64,000 bases of DNA from Salinimonas chungwhensis DSM 16280 (GTDB lineage: Bacteria > Pseudomonadota > Gammaproteobacteria > Enterobacterales > Alteromonadaceae). This document shows, one piece after another, positions 53,962 through 63,227 of this stretch. The notes under the pieces are model-generated. The model searched no databases and was not told where the DNA came from. It saw only the letters and a list, made by a program, of their open reading frames with translations. Each line of letters begins with the position of its first letter. Positions within the stretch are counted from its first letter, which is position 1. Position numbers and translations under genes: made by a program. The DNA lies in assembly GCF_000378185.1 (NCBI RefSeq), contig NZ_KB899378.1, forward strand, positions 124,001 to 188,000, written 5' to 3'.

Positions 53962-54160
53962 TGGGCATTTGTCTGCTATACTGGTCAATTCGCTGCAAGT
54001 TTACGTACTTATTTGCGGAACAATTTTCAACCGAAAACAGGGCAGCGCGCTCTGACAGGTGCGGTGACAAAACGACAGCAAGCATGGACGAGCAACGGAC
54101 AAAACGTCAGCTTGAATGTGCTTTTTTGCTTAATTAATAATTGTGAGAAGTGTAGGTTCT

Positions 54161-56005
54161 ATGGCGCAAAGCAAGCAATCTCAGATTAAACTCCTGATTG
54201 CAAAAGGTAAAGAGCAAGGTTACTTAACTTTTGCAGAAATAAACGACCACCTGCCGCAAGACATAGTCGACTCTGATCAGATCGAAGATATTGTTCGCAT
54301 GATTAATGACATGGGCATTCAGGTGTCAGAAGCCGCTCCGGATTCTGACGAATTGCTTATGCAGGAAACCACCGCCGATGAGGATGCAGCTGAGGCTGCT
54401 GCCCAGGCATTGGCAACAGTTGAAAGTGAGATAGGCCGCACCACCGATCCGGTTCGCATGTATATGCGGGAAATGGGAACGGTTGAACTTTTGACCCGCG
54501 AAGGTGAAATTGAAATTGCCAAGCGCATAGAAGATGGCATCAATCAGGTGCAATCGTCTGTGGCAGAGTATCCTGAAGCCATTACTTATCTGCTTGAACA
54601 ATGGGATTTGTATGAGGCTGAAGAGATTCGTCTTAGCGATATCATTTCCGGATTTGTTGACCCCGACGATGATCGGGATTTAGCACCGACGGCGACTCAC
54701 ATCGGTTCAGAGCTTTCAGAAGAAGAGCTTGAAGATGAAGACGATGACAAAAAGGACGACGATGATGAGGATGCTGAAGAAGAAGATGATAGCGGTGTTG
54801 ATCCTGAGCAGGCTCGGGAGAAGTTCGCTGAACTGAGGGATCAGTACGGTAAAGCACGGGACGTTATTGAAGCGCAGGGGCGTTCGCATCCTGATGCCCG
54901 AAAAGAAATTGTTGCCCTGAGCGAAATTTTCAAAGAATTCCGCCTGGTGCCCAAGCAATTCGATCGTATGGTTAAAAACATGCGTGGCATGATGGACAAA
55001 GTACGGATCCAGGAACGCCTGGTCATGAAGTACAGTGTCATTAACGCCAAAATGCCTAAGAAAGACTTTATCAAGGCATTTGCGGGCAACGAGACATCGA
55101 CAAAATGGCTGCACGAAGCTATCAAAGCGAACCGTAGCTACAGTGATGCGCTGACCCAGCATAAAGAAGATATAGAACGTAGTGTGTCAAAAATGACGCA
55201 GGTTGAGCAGGAGACCGGCCTGGTCATTGCTGACATTAAAGATATCAACCGCCGGATGTCTATCGGTGAGGCCAAAGCCCGCCGCGCGAAAAAAGAGATG
55301 GTGGAAGCCAACCTGCGTTTGGTTATTTCTATTGCTAAGAAGTACACCAACCGAGGGCTGCAATTCCTAGATCTTATCCAGGAAGGTAACATTGGTCTGA
55401 TGAAGGCGGTTGATAAGTTCGAATACCGCCGCGGTTACAAGTTCTCTACGTATGCTACATGGTGGATACGCCAGGCAATTACCCGGTCTATAGCTGACCA
55501 GGCGCGCACCATACGTATCCCTGTGCATATGATTGAAACTATCAACAAACTGAATCGTATATCACGTCAGATGCTGCAGGAAATGGGACGTGAGCCAAGC
55601 CCTGAAGAATTATCCGAACGCATGTTAATGCCTGAAGATAAGATTCGTAAGGTGCTGAAAATCGCTAAAGAGCCGATTTCCATGGAAACGCCGATTGGCG
55701 ATGATGAAGATTCACATCTGGGCGACTTTATTGAAGACAGTACCATTATTCAGCCACTGGATTCAGCGACTGGTGGTAGTCTGAAAGGCGCTACCCAGGA
55801 AGTTTTGGCTGGTTTGACAGCCCGTGAAGCAAAAGTATTGAGAATGCGCTTTGGTATAGATATGAACACTGACCATACGCTGGAAGAAGTGGGTAAGCAA
55901 TTTGATGTTACCCGTGAGCGGATCCGTCAGATCGAAGCTAAAGCGTTGAGAAAACTTCGCCACCCCAGCCGCTCTGAGCAGCTGCGTAGCTTTCTTGATG
56001 AGTGA
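54161..56005 (+). CDS. rpoD: RNA polymerase sigma-70 factor RpoD
   Basis: The 614-residue housekeeping sigma factor. Region 1.1 begins at residue 10 ([20 protein letters not shown]), region 1.2 contains [21 protein letters not shown], followed by the non-conserved insertion and regions 2 ([30 protein letters not shown]-type sequence), 3 and 4 ([20 protein letters not shown]). The ATG at 54161 matches homologues; the GTG 18 bp upstream is not supported. The insertion contains a highly acidic run (about 185-215), rich in Asp and Glu. It ends the rpsU-yqeY-dnaG-rpoD operon with a strong terminator. Confidence 0.98.
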   Translation: MAQSKQSQIKLLIAKGKEQGYLTFAEINDHLPQDIVDSDQIEDIVRMINDMGIQVSEAAPDSDELLMQETTADEDAAEAAAQALATVESEIGRTTDPVRMYMREMGTVELLTREGEIEIAKRIEDGINQVQSSVAEYPEAITYLLEQWDLYEAEEIRLSDIISGFVDPDDDRDLAPTATHIGSELSEEELEDEDDDKKDDDDEDAEEEDDSGVDPEQAREKFAELRDQYGKARDVIEAQGRSHPDARKEIVALSEIFKEFRLVPKQFDRMVKNMRGMMDKVRIQERLVMKYSVINAKMPKKDFIKAFAGNETSTKWLHEAIKANRSYSDALTQHKEDIERSVSKMTQVEQETGLVIADIKDINRRMSIGEAKARRAKKEMVEANLRLVISIAKKYTNRGLQFLDLIQEGNIGLMKAVDKFEYRRGYKFSTYATWWIRQAITRSIADQARTIRIPVHMIETINKLNRISRQMLQEMGREPSPEELSERMLMPEDKIRKVLKIAKEPISMETPIGDDEDSHLGDFIEDSTIIQPLDSATGGSLKGATQEVLAGLTAREAKVLRMRFGIDMNTDHTLEEVGKQFDVTRERIRQIEAKALRKLRHPSRSEQLRSFLDE

Positions 56006-56024
56006 GATCGAAAAGTAAAAATTA

Positions 56025-56053
56025 AAAAAGCCCGCTTTAAGCGGGTTTTTTTG
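56025..56053 (+). terminator. Terminator after rpoD
   Basis: CCCGCTTTAAGCGGG (56031-56045), preceded by six A and followed by seven T, lies 25 bp past the stop codon. Confidence 0.9.
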
Positions 56054-56125
56054 TCTCCAATTCATTTACCTTCGGCATGATTCCCGCTAGGTTACTGGTT
56101 TAGCTAAACCAGCAAAGGAGACTTT

Positions 56126-56578
56126 ATGCAATGGCAGTGGGCGAAGATTGACTCGCTTAGCGCGCGGGATGTTCATGGGATGTACCAGCTCCGTCAGGCG
56201 GTTTTTGTGCTGGAGCAAACCTGTTTATACCCAGATATTGATGCGCTGGATTTACAGGCCTGGCACCTACTGGGTTGGCAGGCACAGACGCTAGTCGCCT
56301 ACGCCCGGCTATTTGAACCTGGAATTAAATACTCAGAGCCTGCTATGGGTCGTGTCGTAACGGCTCCGACTATGCGCGGCCGTCAACTCGGACGCCAACT
56401 CGTGGCGAAAGCACTTGCATGCAGTGAAGCAACGTTTGGCACCCGGGCGATGCGTATTTCTGCGCAACTACATCTGCGCGCCTTTTACGAAAGCTTCGGA
56501 TTTATCTGTGAAGGGGAGGCTTATGATGAAGACGGTATCCCACATATTGAGATGTTTCGAGCCACAAAAGAACCCTGA
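56126..56578 (+). CDS. elaA: GNAT-family acetyltransferase ElaA
   Basis: A 150-residue GNAT protein matching ElaA: the ELYQLRQAVFVLEQ-like YQLRQAVFVLEQTC segment, the acetyl-CoA loop region GRVVTAPTMRGRQLGRQLV, and FYESFGFICEGEAYDEDGIPHIEM at the C-terminus. The substrate is unknown. AAAGGAG precedes the ATG. It lies upstream of dgcN on the same strand with an 80-bp gap, so cotranscription is possible but not shown. Confidence 0.9.
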   Translation: MQWQWAKIDSLSARDVHGMYQLRQAVFVLEQTCLYPDIDALDLQAWHLLGWQAQTLVAYARLFEPGIKYSEPAMGRVVTAPTMRGRQLGRQLVAKALACSEATFGTRAMRISAQLHLRAFYESFGFICEGEAYDEDGIPHIEMFRATKEP

Positions 56579-56658
56579 CAGGTAAATAATCCAAGCTGCC
56601 GGCTGTGCGTATCAAAGCTTGCCCGGTATTTTCAATCCCTACAATCCAAGGAAATGAT

Positions 56659-57651
56659 GTGATTCAGTCTCCCTACCTGCTCTTTATAGGCGATGCTACC
56701 GACCCATTGAGTATTAAAATGGCCCGTAGCGTGGCTGACTGGCGTGCCGAAAAATGCCTGGGCGAATATGCGCTGCCCGGGTGTGAGGTGACCACAGGTT
56801 GTCCGGCACTGGATATCGATCAGGCCGCGGAACGCGGGGCAAAAAGTTTTATTCTGGGCTTTGCCAACAGTGGTGGCCATCTGGACGAACGCTACCTTGA
56901 ACATATCCTCAAAGCCATTGACGCTGGAATGGATATAGTTAGCGGTTTACACGATAAGCTAAGCAACTATCCAGAACTGGTGAAACAAGCACAGGATGCC
57001 GATGTCAGGCTTGTGGATATTCGCCACCCTAGCCTGAAACTGAAAACTGGAACGGGTAAAAAACGTAGCGGTAAACGCTTGCTTACCGTTGGCACAGATT
57101 GCTCAGTAGGAAAAATGTATACTTCTTTGAGCCTGACCCGGGCGCTGCAACAAAATGATATTTCGGCGACCTTTCGGGCCACCGGACAAAGTGGCATTCT
57201 GGTAGCCGGAGAAGGCATTCCTATAGACTGCGTCATTGCCGATTTTATTTCAGGTGCCGCAGAAGTGCTGAGTCCGGATAATACACCTGAACACTGGGAT
57301 ATTATCGAGGGACAGGGGTCTTTATCGCACCCTGCATTTGCAGGAGTCAGTCTGGGATTGCTGCATGGCTCACAACCAGATGCGCTGGTCATATGTCATG
57401 CATTAAAGCGCAGCCACATGCGCGGGTTACCCCACGTGCCGCAGCCATCTATCGAAGAAACCATAAACCTGAATGTTAGCGCTGCCCGGCTCACTAATCC
57501 TGCAGCACAGGTTATTGGAATTGCGGTGAACACCAGTGCGGTAACTGATGCTGAAGCAACCGCCTGGTGCCAGCAAACCAGCGCCCAATTTAATCTGCCG
57601 TGCGTGGATCCGGTCAGGCATGGTGTTGACGAACTGGTACGCCAATTATGA
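56659..57651 (+). CDS. dgcN: DUF1611-family N-acetyltransferase DgcN (D-glutamate catabolism)
   Basis: A 330-residue cytoplasmic protein of the DUF1611 family with an N-terminal domain and a P-loop-like C-terminal domain (GTDCSVGKMYTSL, GQSGILVAGEG, IEGQGSLSHP). In the D-glutamate route described for marine proteobacteria, DgcN acetylates D-glutamate. I chose the GTG at 56659 because AAGGA lies 6 nt upstream and homologues start with IQSPYLLF; the open frame begins 54 bp earlier. It overlaps dgcA by 4 bp and leads a three-gene operon with a symporter. The assignment rests on family and on the dgcA pairing. Confidence 0.83.
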   Translation: MIQSPYLLFIGDATDPLSIKMARSVADWRAEKCLGEYALPGCEVTTGCPALDIDQAAERGAKSFILGFANSGGHLDERYLEHILKAIDAGMDIVSGLHDKLSNYPELVKQAQDADVRLVDIRHPSLKLKTGTGKKRSGKRLLTVGTDCSVGKMYTSLSLTRALQQNDISATFRATGQSGILVAGEGIPIDCVIADFISGAAEVLSPDNTPEHWDIIEGQGSLSHPAFAGVSLGLLHGSQPDALVICHALKRSHMRGLPHVPQPSIEETINLNVSAARLTNPAAQVIGIAVNTSAVTDAEATAWCQQTSAQFNLPCVDPVRHGVDELVRQL

Positions 57652-58640
57652 AATTAACGATTGAAGCCCATCATGAATCGCTGCCTTTAGCGCAGGAATT
57701 TGCCATCTCCAGAGGCGCCAAAAGTCAGGCCGATGTGGTGGTTGTATCTGTTACCAATGGCGAATATACCGGTTGGGGCGAGTCGGTACCTTACGCAAGG
57801 TATGGCCAGAGTATTGAAGATACATTGAAAAAAATTCAGTGTGCCCGCTCAGCAATCAAACATATTGATGATCATCGCAGGCTCAATGCCACACTACCAG
57901 CATGTGCTGCACGTAACGCACTTGATTGTGCATTGTGGGATCTCAAAGCAAAGATTGAAAGCCAGCCTGTGGCTAAACTGATTGGTCTGCAGGAAATAAA
58001 ATCATGTGTCACCGCTCAGACTGTGAGTGTGGGTTCCACGCAAAAGATGTGTCAGGATGCTAAAGCTTTTAGCAAGACTGAGCTGATTAAAATCAAACTT
58101 GACCCGGAAGATGTCATTGACAAAGTTACCGCTATCAGCGAAGTATGCCCAGACAGTCATTTTATAATTGATGCCAATGAAGGCTGGACAATGCCACTGC
58201 TTGAGCAGGTAGCCCCTGCCCTGGCCAGACTAAATGTGGCATTGATTGAGCAACCCTTACCCGCTGGCGAAGACGATGCCCTGGCCACTTATCAGTGTCC
58301 GGTGCCACTTTGCGCTGACGAATCATGCCATACCACCGCGTCGTTAAAAGCGTTAGTGGGTAAGTATCAGGCCATTAATATTAAACTGGATAAAACCGGG
58401 GGGCTTACCGAGGCGTGCTCATTGTTAAAAGCCGCCAGACATCATGAGTTGGATATTATGGTTGGTTGTATGGTGGCCTCGTCACTTGCTATGGCACCGG
58501 CTTACCTGCTCGCTGGCAGCGCGCAATTTGTGGACCTGGACGGCCCGGTGTTGGTTGCCAGTGACCGGGCAAATGGGTTCGTTATTGAAAACGGTATTAT
58601 GAAGCGGCCTGACAATTTATTGTGGGGTACAGGCCGCTAA
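57648..58640 (+). CDS. dgcA: Enolase-superfamily N-acetyl-D-glutamate racemase DgcA
   Basis: A 330-residue enolase-superfamily enzyme of the dipeptide-epimerase subgroup. An N-terminal capping domain (about 1-120) precedes a barrel with the paired catalytic lysines (KIKLDP and later NIKLDKTGG) and metal ligands in IDANEGW, EQPLP and ADES. By itself this sequence suggests an L-Ala-D/L-Glu-type epimerase; next to dgcN it fits DgcA, which converts N-acetyl-D-glutamate to the L-form. ATGA overlap with dgcN shows coupling. The symporter gene follows 20 bp later. Confidence 0.83.
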   Translation: MKLTIEAHHESLPLAQEFAISRGAKSQADVVVVSVTNGEYTGWGESVPYARYGQSIEDTLKKIQCARSAIKHIDDHRRLNATLPACAARNALDCALWDLKAKIESQPVAKLIGLQEIKSCVTAQTVSVGSTQKMCQDAKAFSKTELIKIKLDPEDVIDKVTAISEVCPDSHFIIDANEGWTMPLLEQVAPALARLNVALIEQPLPAGEDDALATYQCPVPLCADESCHTTASLKALVGKYQAINIKLDKTGGLTEACSLLKAARHHELDIMVGCMVASSLAMAPAYLLAGSAQFVDLDGPVLVASDRANGFVIENGIMKRPDNLLWGTGR

Positions 58641-58660
58641 CTCTTCAGGGATGATTGGGT

Positions 58661-60220
58661 GTGACCACACTTGACTACATTATAATTGCGGCGTATTTAG
58701 CGGGAATGCTTTTATTGGGCGCCGCATATCGCCGACATGGTGATGGTAAGGATTATTTTTTAGCCGGGCGCACGTTGTCCTGGCCCGCGATTGCTTTGTC
58801 CGTGATGGCTACCCAACTATCTGCTATCAGCTTTATTTCTGCACCCGCATTTGTAGGTTTGCGTGATAGCGGCGGACTGATCTGGCTTTCTTATGAATTG
58901 GCGTTGCCTGCCGCGGTTGCGCTTATGTTATGGCGCTTATTACCATCACTCCACAAGGCAGGGGTAGTCAGCGTGTATGATTACCTTGAGCGCCGTTTCA
59001 CACGCTCCACCCGTCTTCTTATCAGTTTTGTATTCCAGCTCAGCCGCTCATTTGCCACCGCCATCATGATTTACGCTATTTCCCTGATTTTACAAGGGAC
59101 CATTGGCCTTGAACAATTTCATGCGATTGCTCTGATTGGCGTAATTACACTCATTTATTCCGCCATGGGTGGCATGAAAGCCGTTGTATATGGCGACGCT
59201 CTGCAGATGTTGCTTATTGTCAGCGGCGCGGCACTGTGTTTATTTGTGGCGCTGGATGCTGCCGGAGGCATCAGTAACGTGATGGCTGCTGTACAACCTG
59301 ACAGGTTGCTTGCGATAAACACTGACTCTGCAGGCCTTGGCGGTGCTGATTTTGGCTTACTGCCTATGCTATTTGGCGGGGTAATTCTTTATGCCTCCTA
59401 TTATGGCTGCGATCAGTCGGAGGCTCAACGGTCACTATCAACACGTAGTCTTACCGACCTGCGAAAAATGCTGGCGGCGGTAGCGCTTTTACGCTTCCCT
59501 ATAACCCTGTTGTACTGCGCCACTGGTCTGGTCATCGGTACCCTCTTCCTAAACAACCAACAGTTGATGAATCAGATTCCTGAAGGAAAACCTGACTGGA
59601 TGATGCCGATATTTATTGTGGAATATCTGCCCAGTGGGCTGGTGGGTTTTTTGGTGGTCGCCATAATGGCTGCAGCTATGTCATCCCTGAGTTCTGCAAT
59701 TAACAGTCTGGCTGCAGTTTCAGTAGAAGATATAAACAGACTGAAGGGACGCCGTTTATCTGACCAGGAATATGTACGTCAGGCGCGATTGGCAGGTATT
59801 GGCTGGGGTATTGTAACGCTGCTGTTGTCAGCTTATGCAGGCGATATCGCGCCTACTGTTATTGAAGCTATAAACAAAATTGGCTCGGTGTTTTATGGCC
59901 CTGTGCTAGCCACGTTTTTGCTGGGAATACATACTCGCAGCACTTCTGCATTGGCGGTAAATATCGGCCTGACCACTGGCGTATTGACCAATGTTTTGCT
60001 GTGGTTACTGGATGCGCCCTTGTTCTGGTTCTGGTGGAATGCCATTGGGTTTAGCGTTACGGTTCTGGTGGCGCTAAGCATAACAGCCGTGAAACCAGGC
60101 TCCTCCACCACCGTCTTGCCAAGTATAAAAGGCGCCAGCAACACTGTCCTTGGTGGGTTGGTTTGCTGGAGTTTTGTATTACTGGGCATCTGTCTTGCCA
60201 TTCCCTTTCTATTTAAATAA
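58661..60220 (+). CDS. Sodium:solute symporter family transporter
   Basis: A 519-residue inner-membrane protein with about 13 helices. Family sequences: KDYFLAGRTLSWPAIALSVMATQLSAISFIS with the usual SSS sodium site region, IYSAMGGMKAVVYGDALQ, and AIMAAAMSSLSSAINSLAAV. The GTG at 58661 has AGGGA (58647-58651) 9 nt upstream; a TTG two codons earlier is possible, and an ATG at 58651 is out of frame. It is the third gene of the dgcN-dgcA operon, so the imported solute is probably D-glutamate or a precursor such as a D-Glu peptide; this is inference from context. Confidence 0.85.
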   Translation: MTTLDYIIIAAYLAGMLLLGAAYRRHGDGKDYFLAGRTLSWPAIALSVMATQLSAISFISAPAFVGLRDSGGLIWLSYELALPAAVALMLWRLLPSLHKAGVVSVYDYLERRFTRSTRLLISFVFQLSRSFATAIMIYAISLILQGTIGLEQFHAIALIGVITLIYSAMGGMKAVVYGDALQMLLIVSGAALCLFVALDAAGGISNVMAAVQPDRLLAINTDSAGLGGADFGLLPMLFGGVILYASYYGCDQSEAQRSLSTRSLTDLRKMLAAVALLRFPITLLYCATGLVIGTLFLNNQQLMNQIPEGKPDWMMPIFIVEYLPSGLVGFLVVAIMAAAMSSLSSAINSLAAVSVEDINRLKGRRLSDQEYVRQARLAGIGWGIVTLLLSAYAGDIAPTVIEAINKIGSVFYGPVLATFLLGIHTRSTSALAVNIGLTTGVLTNVLLWLLDAPLFWFWWNAIGFSVTVLVALSITAVKPGSSTTVLPSIKGASNTVLGGLVCWSFVLLGICLAIPFLFK

Positions 60221-60314
60221 CTTTACACCTGATTAAAAAATAGACAATTCAGTGTTCTGCGTCTAGGGTTCTAAAGCAACCTGCTATTTTGCAGATACCA
60301 ACGAGGGCAACACG

Positions 60315-60770
60315 ATGAAAAAACAATTGATTGGAGGTGTATTATTTTGTGTCTTTAGTTTTTTAACTATTCAAAATACCTATGCTGATGACCACGAACC
60401 CCCTTTCATTGGCGGTAACTACTGGGAAGTTACGGGGATAAAAACAGCTGATGGGGCAAGCCTCAAATACAGTAAATGGTTAGCCAGTGAATGGCGCAAA
60501 AATATGGAGTTTGCGGTCTCCAAAGAATGGCTGCAAAGCTATACTGTACTTTACAACATGCATGCACGTTCCGATGAACCTGATATTTATATCGTTCAGG
60601 AATTTACAGAGTGGGCGTCTGAAGACGAAAATGAAAAACGCCGCGGCGAGTATATGGAATGGGCCAAGAAAAGCATGGAAAAAATGGAAAGTGAAAGCGG
60701 AGATCGGGCTGAATACCGAACCGTTATGGGCACCATGCTGTTACAGGAGATGAAACCCCGTAACAAATAA
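60315..60770 (+). CDS. Hypothetical exported protein
   Basis: A 151-residue protein of unknown function with a signal peptide (about 1-24, ending TYA). The mature part is short, hydrophilic and helical at the C-terminus (EYMEWAKKSMEKMESES), with YWEVTGIKTADGASLKYSKWL after the signal. AGGG precedes the ATG. The fold could be a dimeric alpha-beta type, but I do not recognise a family. It lies alone between the symporter gene and tpm. Confidence 0.7.
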   Translation: MKKQLIGGVLFCVFSFLTIQNTYADDHEPPFIGGNYWEVTGIKTADGASLKYSKWLASEWRKNMEFAVSKEWLQSYTVLYNMHARSDEPDIYIVQEFTEWASEDENEKRRGEYMEWAKKSMEKMESESGDRAEYRTVMGTMLLQEMKPRNK

Positions 60771-60789
60771 GTCTTTTTCTGCTCTTTGC

Positions 60790-60821
60790 ATTGCAGGTTT
60801 AAAGGCAGTACCTGCAATTTA
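60790..60821 (+). terminator. Possible terminator after the exported protein gene
   Basis: ATTGCAGGT (60790-60798) and ACCTGCAAT (60810-60818) pair over 11 nt and TTT follows. The T-tract is short. Confidence 0.45.
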
Positions 60822-60910
60822 TCTATAAGTTATTTTCCTGTTAAACGCCCCCTTCTGCCGGAATGCAAATCGCGGTATGCTCGTTATTTGTTGTGATACA
60901 GGAGCGCATC

Positions 60911-61552
60911 ATGGACGCACAGTTTTGGCATCAGAAGTGGAAAGACAATGAAATTGGTTTTCACGAAGCTGATTATAATCCCGGATTAACCCGACACTTC
61001 CATGGCTTAGGTCTGCCCAAAGGCAGTCGCATTCTTGTCCCGTTGTGTGGCAAAACCCGCGATATTCACTGGCTGCTCACCCAGGGCTATAAAGTAGTAG
61101 GCGCAGAGTTAAGTGAACTGGCCGTTAAACAACTGTTCGAAGCGCTGGATTATAGCCCCGCTGTGGAAGATACCGATCTGGGGAAAACCTATACTGCCCC
61201 AGGCATTCAAGTGTTTGTCGGTGATATTTTTAGTGTGACCTCGCATCACACAGGCAGAATCGACGGTATTTATGACCGTGCGGCACTTGTCGCGCTGCCT
61301 TATGAAGTACGTATCAGATATGCTCAGCATCTTATGAACCTTACCCAACAAGCGCCGCAACTTCTCATTACCTTCGATTATGACCAGTCGCAAATGGACG
61401 GGCCGCCGTTTAGCGTGCCCGCTGAGGAAGTCAAAAGCCTGTACAGGGCAAGTTATGCGCTGGATTGTGTGCAGGACAGCAATATTGACGGCGGTCTCAA
61501 AAGCGTCGATTCTGCCAGAATCAATGTCTGGTTACTGAAAAGTGCTGATTAA
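60911..61552 (+). CDS. tpm: Thiopurine S-methyltransferase
   Basis: A 213-residue SAM-dependent methyltransferase of the TPMT type: FWHQKWKDNEIGFHE at the start, the SAM-binding LVPLCGKTRDIHWLL and VVGAELSELAV, then YDRAALVALP and the VPAEEVKSLY region. In bacteria these enzymes methylate thiopurines and selenium or tellurium compounds. The ATG at 60911 follows AGGAG at normal spacing; the open frame extends 16 codons upstream without support. Confidence 0.93.
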   Translation: MDAQFWHQKWKDNEIGFHEADYNPGLTRHFHGLGLPKGSRILVPLCGKTRDIHWLLTQGYKVVGAELSELAVKQLFEALDYSPAVEDTDLGKTYTAPGIQVFVGDIFSVTSHHTGRIDGIYDRAALVALPYEVRIRYAQHLMNLTQQAPQLLITFDYDQSQMDGPPFSVPAEEVKSLYRASYALDCVQDSNIDGGLKSVDSARINVWLLKSAD

Positions 61553-61669
61553 GTTCGTTTAAATCAAACGCTTCGTTTCAAATGATGAGACAGGTGTAGC
61601 TGAACTTTAACGCTACTCTATCCCTATCAATAGATGATATGTGTCAAACACCGATAAGGAACCATTTGA

Positions 61670-62254
61670 ATGAAACGTTTAAACAAACCCATTTTGTCTG
61701 CTGTTGTTTTTACAGCGCTAGTCGCGCCAGCTGCAATTGCTGAACCTGTTACCTATAAAATTGATCCCGATCATACCAGTGTTATTGCTTCCTGGAGCCA
61801 TTTTGGGTTTTCCAATCCTACTGCCACATTTGACGATGCATCTGGCATGATTACATTTGACGATGAAAATGTCAGCGCATCCAGCATCAATGTGACAATT
61901 CCGGTAGAAACTGTCGATTCTTATGTGAAAAAGCTCACCAACGAATTTATGAATGAAGAATATTTCAATGTTGATGAGTATCCTGAAGCTACCTTTAAAA
62001 GCACAAAAGTAGAAGAAACCGGCACAGACCAATTTAAGGTTCATGGCGACCTGACCATCAAAGGCACCACCAAGCCGGCGACTTTTGACGTTACGTTAAA
62101 TAAACAGGGTCAACACCCGATGACTGAGAAACAAGCCATTGGTTTTGATGCGACGACCACGATAATGCGCTCGGAGTTTGGCATCGACAAATATGTACCT
62201 AACGTTTCTGATGAGGTGACATTGCGTATTACCACAGAAGCACAAGCAAAATAA
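61670..62254 (+). CDS. YceI-family periplasmic protein
   Basis: A 194-residue protein with a signal peptide (about 1-24, ending AIAEP). The lipocalin-like YceI barrel is shown by TYKIDPDHTSVIASWSHFGF, KLTNEFMNEEYFNVDEYPEATF and the C-terminal SEFGIDKYVPNVSDEVTL. YceI proteins bind isoprenoid-type lipids; the ligand here is unknown. It is a single gene with its own terminator. Confidence 0.92.
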   Translation: MKRLNKPILSAVVFTALVAPAAIAEPVTYKIDPDHTSVIASWSHFGFSNPTATFDDASGMITFDDENVSASSINVTIPVETVDSYVKKLTNEFMNEEYFNVDEYPEATFKSTKVEETGTDQFKVHGDLTIKGTTKPATFDVTLNKQGQHPMTEKQAIGFDATTTIMRSEFGIDKYVPNVSDEVTLRITTEAQAK

Positions 62255-62262
62255 TACCTTAC

Positions 62263-62291
62263 AGGGCGCAGCTATTACTGCGCCCTTTTCT
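62263..62291 (+). terminator. Terminator after the YceI-family gene
   Basis: AGGGCGCAG (62263-62271) and CTGCGCCCT (62278-62286) pair over a CTATTA loop and TTTC/TTTT follows. Confidence 0.85.
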
Positions 62292-62436
62292 TTTATGCTA
62301 TTTTTTCGCCTCGCATACCGCTCATTATTCATGCCCTGCATGCCCCCTTGCCCATAAGTAAATATTCCTTCATTGTGAAGCAGAAGCCGGTCTGGTAGTT
62401 TTAAACGCCTGCTATTTTGAAAGAGAGAGTGCACAA

Positions 62437-63204
62437 GTGTTTGAGCTAGAGTCATTCAGCCTCAAGGGCAAAGTCAGCGATGCCGAATGGCAAACCCGTG
62501 TTGATCTCGCCGCCTGTTATCGTCTGGTTGCCGATATGGGATGGGGTGATTTAATTTACACTCACATTTCAGCGAAAGTGCCAGACACAGAATTTTATCT
62601 GGTTAACGCCTTCGGGCTTACTTTTGAAGAGGTGACGGCATCCAATCTGGTTAAAGTCGATTTACACGGCAACATTCATGATGACACGCCCCATGCGATT
62701 AATCCGGCAGGCTTTACTATTCACAGTGCCATTCACGAAGCGCGCAGTGATGCGAAATGCATCATACATCTGCACACCAAAGCCACGATCACGGTAGCCT
62801 CCCTGGAAGATGGCTTACAGCCGTGGAGCCAGTATTCGCTGTTCTCATTACCCTCTTTGAGCTATCACGATTACGAGGGACTGGCGGTGAATGACGATGA
62901 AAGAGCGCGGTTGCAGTCCAATCTGGGAAATACCAATCATATGTTACTGCCCAATCATGGCGGGCTAACGCTTGGCAGTACGGTAGGTGATGCATTTATG
63001 CGATTCTATGACTTGCAACGCGCCTGTGAAATACAAATAGAGCTGATGAATTCAGGCCGGAATATTATTTCTATTCCACAATCCATCGTTGACGGAATCT
63101 ACGAACAGGCCAGTAAGGTTCACTCAGGCCAGACTGGCGGGCAGAAAGCCTGGCCGGCCATGCTACGCAAAGTATGGCGCCTGGATCCGGGGTTTTGCGA
63201 GTAA
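62437..63204 (+). CDS. Class II aldolase/adducin-family protein
   Basis: A 255-residue protein with the class II aldolase fold: GWGDLIYTHISAKVPD near the start, the zinc-site histidines in IIHLHTKATI and the later LLPNHGGLTLG. The acidic residue preceding the first zinc motif is in place. It starts with GTG at 62437 after AGAGAG. The subgroup is the ~250-residue adducin-like one, often of unknown substrate. It is followed 23 bp later by an enolase-superfamily dehydratase, so the pair may process a sugar acid; that is inference. Confidence 0.83.
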   Translation: MFELESFSLKGKVSDAEWQTRVDLAACYRLVADMGWGDLIYTHISAKVPDTEFYLVNAFGLTFEEVTASNLVKVDLHGNIHDDTPHAINPAGFTIHSAIHEARSDAKCIIHLHTKATITVASLEDGLQPWSQYSLFSLPSLSYHDYEGLAVNDDERARLQSNLGNTNHMLLPNHGGLTLGSTVGDAFMRFYDLQRACEIQIELMNSGRNIISIPQSIVDGIYEQASKVHSGQTGGQKAWPAMLRKVWRLDPGFCE

Positions 63205-63227
63205 GATACAAATAAACAGGGAAATAA

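Noticed and set aside
57648-58640. Assignment as a plain L-Ala-D/L-Glu dipeptide epimerase
   Set aside because: Sequence alone allows it, but the 4-bp overlap with a DUF1611 gene is the established dgcN-dgcA arrangement; I kept DgcA with reduced confidence.
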